Below, piece after piece: positions 57,917 through 64,000 of a DNA stretch of 64,000 bases. The number at the start of each line of letters is the position of its first letter. Position 1 is the first letter of the stretch. The position numbers were made by a program, and so were the translations under genes. This DNA is from Simonsiella sp051414845 (GTDB lineage: Bacteria; Pseudomonadota; Gammaproteobacteria; Burkholderiales; Neisseriaceae), in the NCBI GenBank assembly GCA_051414845.1, contig CP183313.1, positions 806,001-870,000 on the forward strand. The letters are read 5' to 3'. Below the pieces are notes generated by a model. The model was given only the letters and a program-made list of their open reading frames with translations. It was not told the DNA's origin and did no database searches.

Positions 57917-58546
57917 CTATTTCTCTTCCGCAAATGGGTCAATCTTACGCTGACGTTTCAACAAAATTCGCACCGCACCATCATTGCCCTTGCGTGGTTC
58001 GCAGTATGCCAATACGTCGGGATGTTGCATCAGCCAGCGGCGTACCAGCGTTTTCAGTACGGGCGTATACCCCGATGAACCCAAACCGCTGCCGTGAATA
58101 ATTTCGCCGCACACGCCGCGTTTTTTCACAAATTCAATAAATTCATTGAGCGTTTCTTGTGCTTGCTCTTGCGTGTAGCCGTGCAAATCCACATCGGCAA
58201 CCACTTCCCAATGTCCCGCTTGCAAACGTTTGATGTCGTTGCTGCCTTGTCCGTTTTTGCTGAATGTGTCGGGCACATCTACGCGCGTGCCGTTTTCGCC
58301 GATGTAGAAATAATCAGCGGTTTCCAGCATATCGGCGCGTTTGTCGCGTACTTTGATGTTGGATTTATCGCGTGGCGGTACATAGCGTTGCGTGTCTTTG
58401 AGCGGTTTCACACCTTTCATCAACGCGGCAAAATCGGGCTCGGCTTCGCGTTGTTGTTGCTTTGCCAATGCTGCAGCGGCTTCACGCGCTTTGGTTTCGG
58501 CTTTGGCTTGCTGGTGTAGGGTTTTTAATTGGTCTTTTAAATTCAT
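57917..58546 (-). CDS. Smr domain protein
   Basis: 209 residues from MNLKDQLKTLHQQAKAETKAREAAAALAKQQQREAEP. Long basic helix at the N-terminus, then the Smr domain: HWEVVADVDLHGYTQEQAQETLNEFIEFVKKRGVCGEIIHGSGLGSSGYTPVLKTLVRRWLMQHPDVLAYCE with the DLHG and HGxG motifs. Similar stand-alone Smr proteins (SmrA/SmrB-like) are nucleases; SmrB rescues collided ribosomes. The upstream extension to 58630 is a DUS (SGSLKK). Confidence 0.93.
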   Translation of the reverse strand: MNLKDQLKTLHQQAKAETKAREAAAALAKQQQREAEPDFAALMKGVKPLKDTQRYVPPRDKSNIKVRDKRADMLETADYFYIGENGTRVDVPDTFSKNGQGSNDIKRLQAGHWEVVADVDLHGYTQEQAQETLNEFIEFVKKRGVCGEIIHGSGLGSSGYTPVLKTLVRRWLMQHPDVLAYCEPRKGNDGAVRILLKRQRKIDPFAEEK

Positions 58547-58663
58547 GGTGTTATCCTTTTTTAGGCTGCCTGAAATTTCTCGGTTGGCATCATTGAAAAA
58601 TAGACAAAACGCGTGCGTGTCTTGCGCCACATACCTGACGCCAATTTTCAGGCAGCCTGAAAG

Positions 58664-59290
58664 CTAATCAGGCAATTCAATCTTTTCGCCACCAAATTTG
58701 GGTTCTGTCCCTGTCCACAAGTCCCAAAACATTTTCACGCGCGCGCCTAATTCGCGAGTGCGCGTTTTGAAACCTGATGAGATTTCTACATCATGCGCGT
58801 TGTAGCCAAACGCTGCTATACCGTGTTGGCGTGCTAAATAAACGGCGCGTTCATTGTGAAATTGTTGCGAAACAATAATATAACTTTGTTGCCCAAAAAT
58901 ATCACGCGCGCGGACGATGGAATCCAAAGTGCGTAAACCTGCGTAATCGGCGGTAATCGCGCTGGCGGGAACGCCGTGCGCAATCAGGGCTTCTTTCATG
59001 GCGTCGGGTTCGTTGTAGTCGCGGCGGCTGTTGTCGCCACTGGCAATAATATGGCGCACTCGTCCGCGTTGGTATAAATCGGCGGCTGCCTGAATGCGAA
59101 ATTGAAAATACAAATTGGGTTGCCCGTCGGATAATTTAGGGACTGTTCCCAAAAGTAATGCAACTTTGGTTTCAGGCAGCTTGGTGGTGTTGTCGCTTAA
59201 ATACGGTGCAGCAAAATGGCTCACTTGCCAGTTTGCCCATGCGACAAACAAAGTCAATGCAATCAGTAAACCGATAATGCTTAATATCAT
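58664..59290 (-). CDS. SanA/YdcF-type DUF218 protein
   Basis: 208 residues. One N-terminal helix (ILSIIGLLIALTLFVAWANW), then the DUF218 core: KVALLLGTVP-FQFRIQAAADLYQRGRVRHIIASGDNSRRDYNEPDAMKEALIAHGVPASAITADYAGLRTLDSIVRARDIFGQQSYIIVSQQFHNERAVYLARQHGI. This is closest to SanA of enterics (vancomycin-sensitivity phenotype, envelope barrier). It is 15 bases from the SDR gene on the same strand. Confidence 0.9.
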   Translation of the reverse strand: MILSIIGLLIALTLFVAWANWQVSHFAAPYLSDNTTKLPETKVALLLGTVPKLSDGQPNLYFQFRIQAAADLYQRGRVRHIIASGDNSRRDYNEPDAMKEALIAHGVPASAITADYAGLRTLDSIVRARDIFGQQSYIIVSQQFHNERAVYLARQHGIAAFGYNAHDVEISSGFKTRTRELGARVKMFWDLWTGTEPKFGGEKIELPD

Positions 59291-59305
59291 TTTGTTTTTT
59301 TAACA

Positions 59306-60025
59306 TTATAAGTAAACAATCTCGCCCGAACGTCCACGACTTTGCTCACTAACCCACCACACAAAATCAGGCGTAATATCGCTCATGTTTTTGCGTTCCG
59401 AAGCCGACTCACCGGGGTGGGTTTGCAAGCGTTGTGGCGAATTGATTGAACCGGGTACCAGCACATTCGCGCGCAAATTATCAAAGCGTTCCCACTCATC
59501 TGCCGCCACTTTACACAAATAATTCAACGCCGCTTTGGACGCGCCAAAACCGCCCCAATAAGCCTGTGGCGTTTCGCCATGAGTCTCGCCCACAAACAAC
59601 ACCGATGCATCATCCGACGCTTTCAACATTGGCAACAGCGCGCGCGTCAAAGCCATCGGCGCGACCGTGTTAATGCGATATTGGTTAACCCACTCGCCAA
59701 CAGTTTGAAAATCGAGCGGCGAGAGCGCGTAAAAATAGCTGGCGCAATGGATAATGCCGTCCAATTTACCGCCCGTCGCCTCGCCCACCGTATAAGCCAG
59801 CTGCTCAAACTCTTTCTCTTCGGCAGGCATCATGTCAAACACCATCGCAAACGGCTCAGGCGAACCTGCCGCCACAATCTCGTCATACACCGTTTCCAAT
59901 TTCTTTTGCGAACGCGCAATCAGCACCACCGTTGCCCCAGCCGCCGCGCAAGCCTTCGCCACTTCTGCGCCTAAACCTTGCGATGCGCCTGTGATTAAAA
60001 TTGTTTTGTTTTCTAATGTTTTCAT
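59306..60025 (-). CDS. SDR family oxidoreductase (YciK-like)
   Basis: 239 residues. TILITGASQGLGAEVAKACAAAGATVVLIARSQKKLE carries TGxxxGxG. LDGIIHCASYFYALSPL and the active site AYWGGFGASKAALNYLCK, with the catalytic Tyr-x3-Lys replaced: the serine in LFVGET, and YWGGFGASK places Y five residues before a Lys, a known YciK variant spacing. The late LRANVLVPGSINSP. Substrate unknown. Confidence 0.9.
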   Translation of the reverse strand: MKTLENKTILITGASQGLGAEVAKACAAAGATVVLIARSQKKLETVYDEIVAAGSPEPFAMVFDMMPAEEKEFEQLAYTVGEATGGKLDGIIHCASYFYALSPLDFQTVGEWVNQYRINTVAPMALTRALLPMLKASDDASVLFVGETHGETPQAYWGGFGASKAALNYLCKVAADEWERFDNLRANVLVPGSINSPQRLQTHPGESASERKNMSDITPDFVWWVSEQSRGRSGEIVYL

Positions 60026-60043
60026 TATTTATCTTTCATCAAA

Positions 60044-60601
60044 TTAACTGTAAGGATGTCTACGAAAAATTTTTCTATCGACAATTTTATTTTGCAATAA
60101 ACGAAACTTTTTCTGTTTTTCAAGCCATTCATAAGCATAAACGGTTTTATTTTGTTGCCAAATGTCTTCTTCTTCGTTCAACAACTCAAAATGGCAATTA
60201 ACGGCAATAAACAAGCGACTATTGGCGCGATATTGAAACGTTTCTTCTTCGGGGCCTGCGCCATCAGCGCGCATACAGCTATTTAATGGTTCTTCCGTCG
60301 CATAAGGTTCAACTTGATAGATTACTCCTGTGCGCGCATCAATCATCACGCCTGAATAGCAACTTGTGCCACAGCCCCAGCCTGCAAAAGTGTAGAAACC
60401 TGCAAAATCAATCTTTTTCTGTTGATATGCGTTCGCAATACGCGTGCGATGTGAACGCCATTGCTTGTTTTGCAAAGGGTGAAATTTCCCTTTATAAACA
60501 GGTTGGCTGCGATATTGATTAAACGGATAAGGTTGAACAATATCTGCATAACTCATGGGTATTAAAAAGAGTAAAGCATAAGTAATGATTTTCTGAAACA
60601 T
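60044..60601 (-). CDS. Hypothetical secreted cysteine-containing protein
   Basis: 185 residues from MFQKIITYALLFLIPMSYA-D. This start is chosen since AGGAG is 8 bases before it, while the ATG at 60607 is only two bases from the AGGAG; the longer frame is antisense to hpnE and rejected. Signal peptide, then DIVQPYPFNQYRSQPVYKGKFHPLQNKQWRSHRTRIANAYQQKKIDFAGFYTFAGWGCGTSCYSGVMIDARTGVIYQVEPY. Cysteines may form disulfides. Family with GWGCGTSC is known only as hypothetical. Function unknown. Confidence 0.8.
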   Translation of the reverse strand: MFQKIITYALLFLIPMSYADIVQPYPFNQYRSQPVYKGKFHPLQNKQWRSHRTRIANAYQQKKIDFAGFYTFAGWGCGTSCYSGVMIDARTGVIYQVEPYATEEPLNSCMRADGAGPEEETFQYRANSRLFIAVNCHFELLNEEEDIWQQNKTVYAYEWLEKQKKFRLLQNKIVDRKIFRRHPYS

Positions 60602-60618
60602 CAACATATCTCCTGTTT

Positions 60619-61911
60619 TCAGGCAGCCTGAAACCCTTGCCAAACCTGCCGCGCCACATCGCGCCCACTTTGCACCGCTGCTTCCAAAGTCGCAGGATAA
60701 CGCGCATGCAACCAATCGCCCGCCAGCCAAATATTTGCCGCATTTAAATCCGCCATTTCAGGCAGTCTGCGATTGACCGTACTGGCAAGCGTGGCGCGTT
60801 TTTCGGTAATCACCTGCTGGGCAATCGGTGCGCCCACATCAGGGCAAACGCGCAACATATCCGCGTGCACCGCCGCCGCCCAATCGTCCGCCGATTTTAG
60901 GCTGCCTGAAACTTTGTCCGATAAACTAATCACAGCGGCAATTTCGTTAGCACCATTCAAACGCGAACGGTCAATCAACCATTGCGCCGTGCCATGCGCA
61001 AAACCCGTCATCAACGCAGGCAGCCTGAACGCATGGGCATAGCGCAAATAAACCGTGGTAATCGCGTGAAAATCCATTTTTGCAATCGCTTGGCGCACCG
61101 AGTTGCTCACGTTTTCAGGCAGCAGCGCGTTCACATGATAAGGCGCAACCGCCAAAATCGCTGCGTCAAACGCTTCATCGTTGATGTAGACTCGATTGTC
61201 CGCTGTCGCCAGTTTGCTCACCCGATTTTCAGGCAGCCATTTGCCGCCAAGTGATTGAATATATTGCACAACAGGCTCGGCAAGCAACGCGCCCAAATCC
61301 ACACGCGGCACGCAATAATCGCTAAATTCACGTTTCGCCCACACGCCATCGCTCATCACATGACACAACACGCGCAAACTCGCGGTTTCCAAAGGCGTAT
61401 TCAACGCGCCCCACACCATCGGTTGCCAAAACTCATGAATCCATTTTTGCGCCACACGCTGTTGCTGCAACCAAGTCAAAATCGCTACGTCATCCGCATC
61501 GCTTTTCGCCCAAGCCTGCAACTTCATCATCAGGCGCAACAAATCCAGTTTCTCGCCCAAAGTCGCATTCTGCGCCGTCAAAATCCCAGCTGCCACATTC
61601 AACGGTGCAGGCAAAAACGCAGCAGCCTGAAAACGCAAACCGTCCGCCAAATACCACTCTAAAGGCTGCCTGAAAAACACGTCATCGCGCGCAACGCCCA
61701 CCTTATTCATCAAGTCAAACACCGCGCCATATGCGCCAATCAATAAATGCTGCCCATTGTCCGCAAACGAAAAATCATCACACGCCACTGCACGCGCACG
61801 CCCCCCCGCAACGCGCCCCGCTTCAAAAAGCGAAACCTGTGCCAAGTGCGCCAATTCAGCTGCCGCCGATAATCCCGCCCAGCCTGCGCCGATGATTGCG
61901 ATTTTTTTCAT
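60619..61911 (-). CDS. hpnE: Hydroxysqualene dehydroxylase HpnE
   Basis: 430 residues. FAD-dependent: IAIIGAGWAGLSAAAELAHLAQVSLFEAGRVAGGRARA, DNGQHLLIGAYGAVFDLMNKVG, the late NIWLAGDWLHARYPATLEAAVQSGRDVA. It fits the squalene-associated oxidoreductases of the phytoene desaturase family. HpnE reduces hydroxysqualene to squalene. The C-terminus GFQAA plus stop is a DUS, and four further in-frame DUS-like segments occur (SGSLK, FRLPE-like text). Same strand as hpnD, gap 95 bases. Confidence 0.93.
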   Translation of the reverse strand: MKKIAIIGAGWAGLSAAAELAHLAQVSLFEAGRVAGGRARAVACDDFSFADNGQHLLIGAYGAVFDLMNKVGVARDDVFFRQPLEWYLADGLRFQAAAFLPAPLNVAAGILTAQNATLGEKLDLLRLMMKLQAWAKSDADDVAILTWLQQQRVAQKWIHEFWQPMVWGALNTPLETASLRVLCHVMSDGVWAKREFSDYCVPRVDLGALLAEPVVQYIQSLGGKWLPENRVSKLATADNRVYINDEAFDAAILAVAPYHVNALLPENVSNSVRQAIAKMDFHAITTVYLRYAHAFRLPALMTGFAHGTAQWLIDRSRLNGANEIAAVISLSDKVSGSLKSADDWAAAVHADMLRVCPDVGAPIAQQVITEKRATLASTVNRRLPEMADLNAANIWLAGDWLHARYPATLEAAVQSGRDVARQVWQGFQAA

Positions 61912-62006
61912 TCAAGTGTCCTGTTGATTTTTGAGTTGCGCTCAATTCTGTTTCAGGCAGCCTGAAAAGCTTGTGCAAAATTAAAAGGCAGCCTGAAAAG
62001 CAAAAA

Positions 62007-62855
62007 CTAAATCCGAAACCCAAATATCCAAGTTTTTAATGCAATCCGCATTTTTCTAGGATTCGGAATTTTAATCTTATATTTCAATACATTATCCAAA
62101 CCATCGCGCTCAATTTCCATCAGCAAAGCATAATAAATACTGCCCATAATCAAGCCCGTTTTCTGCGCTGCTTTATCTTCTGGCGGCAGCAAAGCCAAGG
62201 CTTCGGCATAAGTGCGTTTAGCGCGCTCAAACTGAAACTGCATCAATGCCGCAAATTCAGGCGTAGGCGTTGCCGATAAAATCGTGTTCGCAGGGACATT
62301 AAATTGCGCCAATTCGTCCATTGGCAAATAAATCCGCCCCATGCGCGCATCTTCGCCCACGTCGCGGATAATATTCGTCAATTGCAAAGCCAAACCCAAT
62401 TTATCTGCATATTCAAGCGTTTTCACGTTTTGAAAACCCAAAATCCGCGCAACCAATCGCCCCACAACGCCCGCCACGCGAAAGCAATAATATTGCAAAT
62501 CCGCAAAAGTCGCATAACGCACATGGTGCAAATCCATTTCCATGCCGTTAATAATTTCTGCCAACTCATTTTCAGGCAGCCTGAAAACAGGCACAACCTC
62601 GCGCAAAGCCTGATTCACAGGATGTTCAGGCGCGCCGTCGTGAAACACTTTCGCCAAATCCTGCCGCCACCAAATCAACGTTTGGCGCGCCACATTCGCA
62701 TCGCTGCAATCGTCTACCACATCATCCAATTCACGACAAAACGCATACAAAACCGTCATCGCCCGCTGTTTTTCAGGCGGCAAAAAACGAAATCCCGCCA
62801 AAAAGCTCGAACCGCTTTGGCTGACTTTCTCATGACAATAATCCAATGGCGACAT
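62007..62855 (-). CDS. hpnD: Presqualene diphosphate synthase HpnD
   Basis: 282 residues from MSPLDYCHEKVSQSGSSFLAGFRFLPPEKQRAMTVLYAFCRELDDVVDD. Two Asp-rich motifs: ELDDVVDD and IIRDVGEDARMGRIYLPMDEL. The remaining core LQYYCFRVAGVVGRLVARILG is typical of squalene/phytoene synthases. HpnD joins two farnesyl diphosphates to presqualene diphosphate. HpnC and a squalene-hopene cyclase are not in the window. An in-frame DUS gives FRLPENEL. Confidence 0.95.
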   Translation of the reverse strand: MSPLDYCHEKVSQSGSSFLAGFRFLPPEKQRAMTVLYAFCRELDDVVDDCSDANVARQTLIWWRQDLAKVFHDGAPEHPVNQALREVVPVFRLPENELAEIINGMEMDLHHVRYATFADLQYYCFRVAGVVGRLVARILGFQNVKTLEYADKLGLALQLTNIIRDVGEDARMGRIYLPMDELAQFNVPANTILSATPTPEFAALMQFQFERAKRTYAEALALLPPEDKAAQKTGLIMGSIYYALLMEIERDGLDNVLKYKIKIPNPRKMRIALKTWIFGFRI

Positions 62856-63174
62856 GGCAAAAACCCAAAACAAAATAGCGCGAATTGTAGCGCGTTTTGG
62901 GCATAGCTGAAAACAAAAAGCAATAAATTCAGGCTGCCTGAAAACAAAATTTTATAGATTTAGGCTGCCTGAAATTAATCTTACATAAAATTTGCCATCA
63001 TTTTTGTGGAAGACATCCATCATGAAAATATACGTATCAATTTAATTGATATTAACAAAATTTAAAACGATTGCATAAATTTTTAAATTCAGTTAAATTT
63101 GTTCGCACTAGAAAAACATATTTCTGCCTGAACGTTGTTTCAGGCAGCCAATCTTTGCAACAGAGGACTTTATC
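62856..63174. other. Divergent region between hpnD and putP
   Basis: 319 bases without a gene. DUS at 62928 and 62961, an AT-rich block (63000-63120), and a hairpin CTGCCTGAACGTTGTTTCAGGCAG at 63124-63147 in the putP leader, a few bases before the ribosome site CAGAGGAC. Promoters for both genes lie here. None is pinned down. Confidence 0.6.
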
Positions 63175-64000
63175 ATGGGTCAATTTAATCCTATGTACAT
63201 TACTTTTGGCATTTACCTGATTTCGGTATTGCTGATTGGTATGGTGGCGTATTTTTCTACGCGCAATTTTGATGATTACATTCTCGGTGGGCGTAGCTTA
63301 GGCAGCTTTGTGACGGCGATGTCAGCGGGGGCGTCGGATATGTCGGGCTGGCTGCTGATGGGTTTGCCAGGGGCGATTTATGTTTCAGGTTTGAGCGAAT
63401 CTTGGATTGCGATTGGTTTGACGGTGGGTGCGTGGTTGAATTGGCTGCTGGTTTCAGGCAGGCTGCGTGTGCACACGGAATTCAATAATAATGCTTTGAC
63501 ATTACCCGATTATTTCTATCATCGTTTTGGCGCAAGCGGTCATGCGATGAAAGTTATTTCGGCATCTATCATTTTGTTTTTCTTCACTATTTATTGTGCT
63601 TCGGGCATTGTCGCTGGTGCGCGGTTGTTTCAAAGTTTGTTTGATGTGAGCTATACGCAAGCAATGTGGCTCGGCGCAGGTGCGACGATTATTTATACTT
63701 TTATCGGCGGTTTTTTGGCGGTAAGCTGGACGGATACGATTCAGGCAACTTTGATGATTTTTGCGCTGATTTTAACGCCTGTGATGGTGTATTTGGCTTT
63801 GGGTGGTGCAGATGAAATGTCGGCAGCGATTCAATTAGTGGCACAAAACACAGACAAGGAATACAACAGTTTGCTGCATGGCACAACCATTGTGGGCATT
63901 ATTTCTACCGCAGCTTGGGGTTTAGGCTATTTCGGTCAGCCACATATTTTGGCGCGTTTTATGGCGGCAGAAAATGTAAAATCATTGGTAAATGCGCGTC
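63175..64000 (+). CDS. putP: Sodium/proline symporter PutP, partial (C-terminus beyond window)
   Basis: First 275 codons seen, reading MGQFNPMYITFGIYLISVLLIGMVAYF. Sodium/solute symporter family: DDYILGGRSLGSFVTAMSAGASDMSGWLLMGLPGAIYVSGLSESWIAIGLTVGAWLNWLLVSGRLR, TLPDYFYHRF, GAGATIIYTFIGGFLAVSWTDTIQATLM and GYFGQPHILARFM. These are the PutP-specific segments. Pairs with PutA encoded at 29.6 kb. The gene continues past the window end; about half is present. Confidence 0.96.
   Translation, partial: MGQFNPMYITFGIYLISVLLIGMVAYFSTRNFDDYILGGRSLGSFVTAMSAGASDMSGWLLMGLPGAIYVSGLSESWIAIGLTVGAWLNWLLVSGRLRVHTEFNNNALTLPDYFYHRFGASGHAMKVISASIILFFFTIYCASGIVAGARLFQSLFDVSYTQAMWLGAGATIIYTFIGGFLAVSWTDTIQATLMIFALILTPVMVYLALGGADEMSAAIQLVAQNTDKEYNSLLHGTTIVGIISTAAWGLGYFGQPHILARFMAAENVKSLVNAR

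Noticed and set aside
60619..60743. Upstream extension of the 60601 gene into hpnE
   Set aside because: It is antisense-free but overlaps hpnE coding in another frame, and the AGGAG before 60601 supports the short start.
1..64000. CRISPR array, tRNA or rRNA genes
   Set aside because: The regular repeats are DUS with irregular spacing, not CRISPR. No cloverleaf with conserved TTCGANTC arm and no rRNA sequence was recognised by eye; a tRNA search would be decisive.

Overview
The window is chromosomal DNA of a member of the Neisseriaceae (Betaproteobacteria). The main reason is a DNA uptake sequence (DUS) found in almost every intergenic gap and inside many genes, within the near-palindrome TTCAGGCAGCCTGAA. 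One strand reads AGGCAGCCTGAA (the dialect known from Kingella kingae) and the other AGGCTGCCTGAA (the dialect known from Simonsiella). Correia-like miniature elements (TATAGTG...CACTATA), dRS3-like inverted repeats and Neisseria-style gene sets (PilF/PilG/PilD, CyaY-LptM-LysA) agree. Base composition is moderately AT-rich. The exact genus cannot be fixed from the sequence alone. No rRNA, tRNA, CRISPR array, complete prophage or intact transposase was recognised.

Layout. 1-9.9 kb: upp (partial), trxB, gluQ, a NUDIX hydrolase, eno-ftsB, two small accessory proteins, glnA, a RidA-family protein. 10.2-15.2 kb: pgk, modB-modC, a YciO-type protein, a CinA-type amidohydrolase, zapD. 15.2-19.7 kb: type IV pilus block pilF-pilG-pilD running into coaE-zapD. 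19.9-28.1 kb: lysA-lptM diverging from cyaY, an S4 protein, a nested oxidoreductase-like mini-gene, proB, maf, glnB, a badly decayed azlCD pair, hisI, a CreA lipoprotein, a TSUP permease. 28.4-33.9 kb: a BPSS1780-type membrane protein, putA, a roadblock-like protein. 34-39.2 kb: a decay zone with a small membrane protein, a VapBC-type toxin-antitoxin pair and a gene remnant, each cut by single in-frame stops, then purH and two NERD-domain proteins flanking a broken EamA transporter. 40-44.7 kb: argC, nusB, ribH, folK, smpB. 44.9-49.6 kb: a GbsR/MarR-type regulator followed by DoxX-like, DUF2269, DUF393, a membrane protein with an in-frame stop, a fatty acid desaturase and a Rossmann-fold reductase. 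49.8-64 kb: nagZ, hisS-yfgM, a copper chaperone, a phage-repressor-like DNA-binding domain fused to UbiX, a ferritin-like protein, lolA, an Smr protein, SanA-like and SDR proteins, hpnE, hpnD and the start of putP.

How the parts work together. Abundant DUS and the pilus assembly genes fit a naturally transformable organism. glnA, glnB, proB, putA and putP cover nitrogen, glutamate and proline flux. hpnD and hpnE make a squalene branch. The best candidates for undescribed biology are (1) the 44.9-49.6 kb redox/lipid locus, with the same ATTTCTGT-N4-ACAGAAAT palindrome in front of its first three genes, (2) the repressor-UbiX fusion, (3) a run of genes each broken by a single in-frame stop, and (4) DUS copies used as stop codons, C-terminal tails and terminators.
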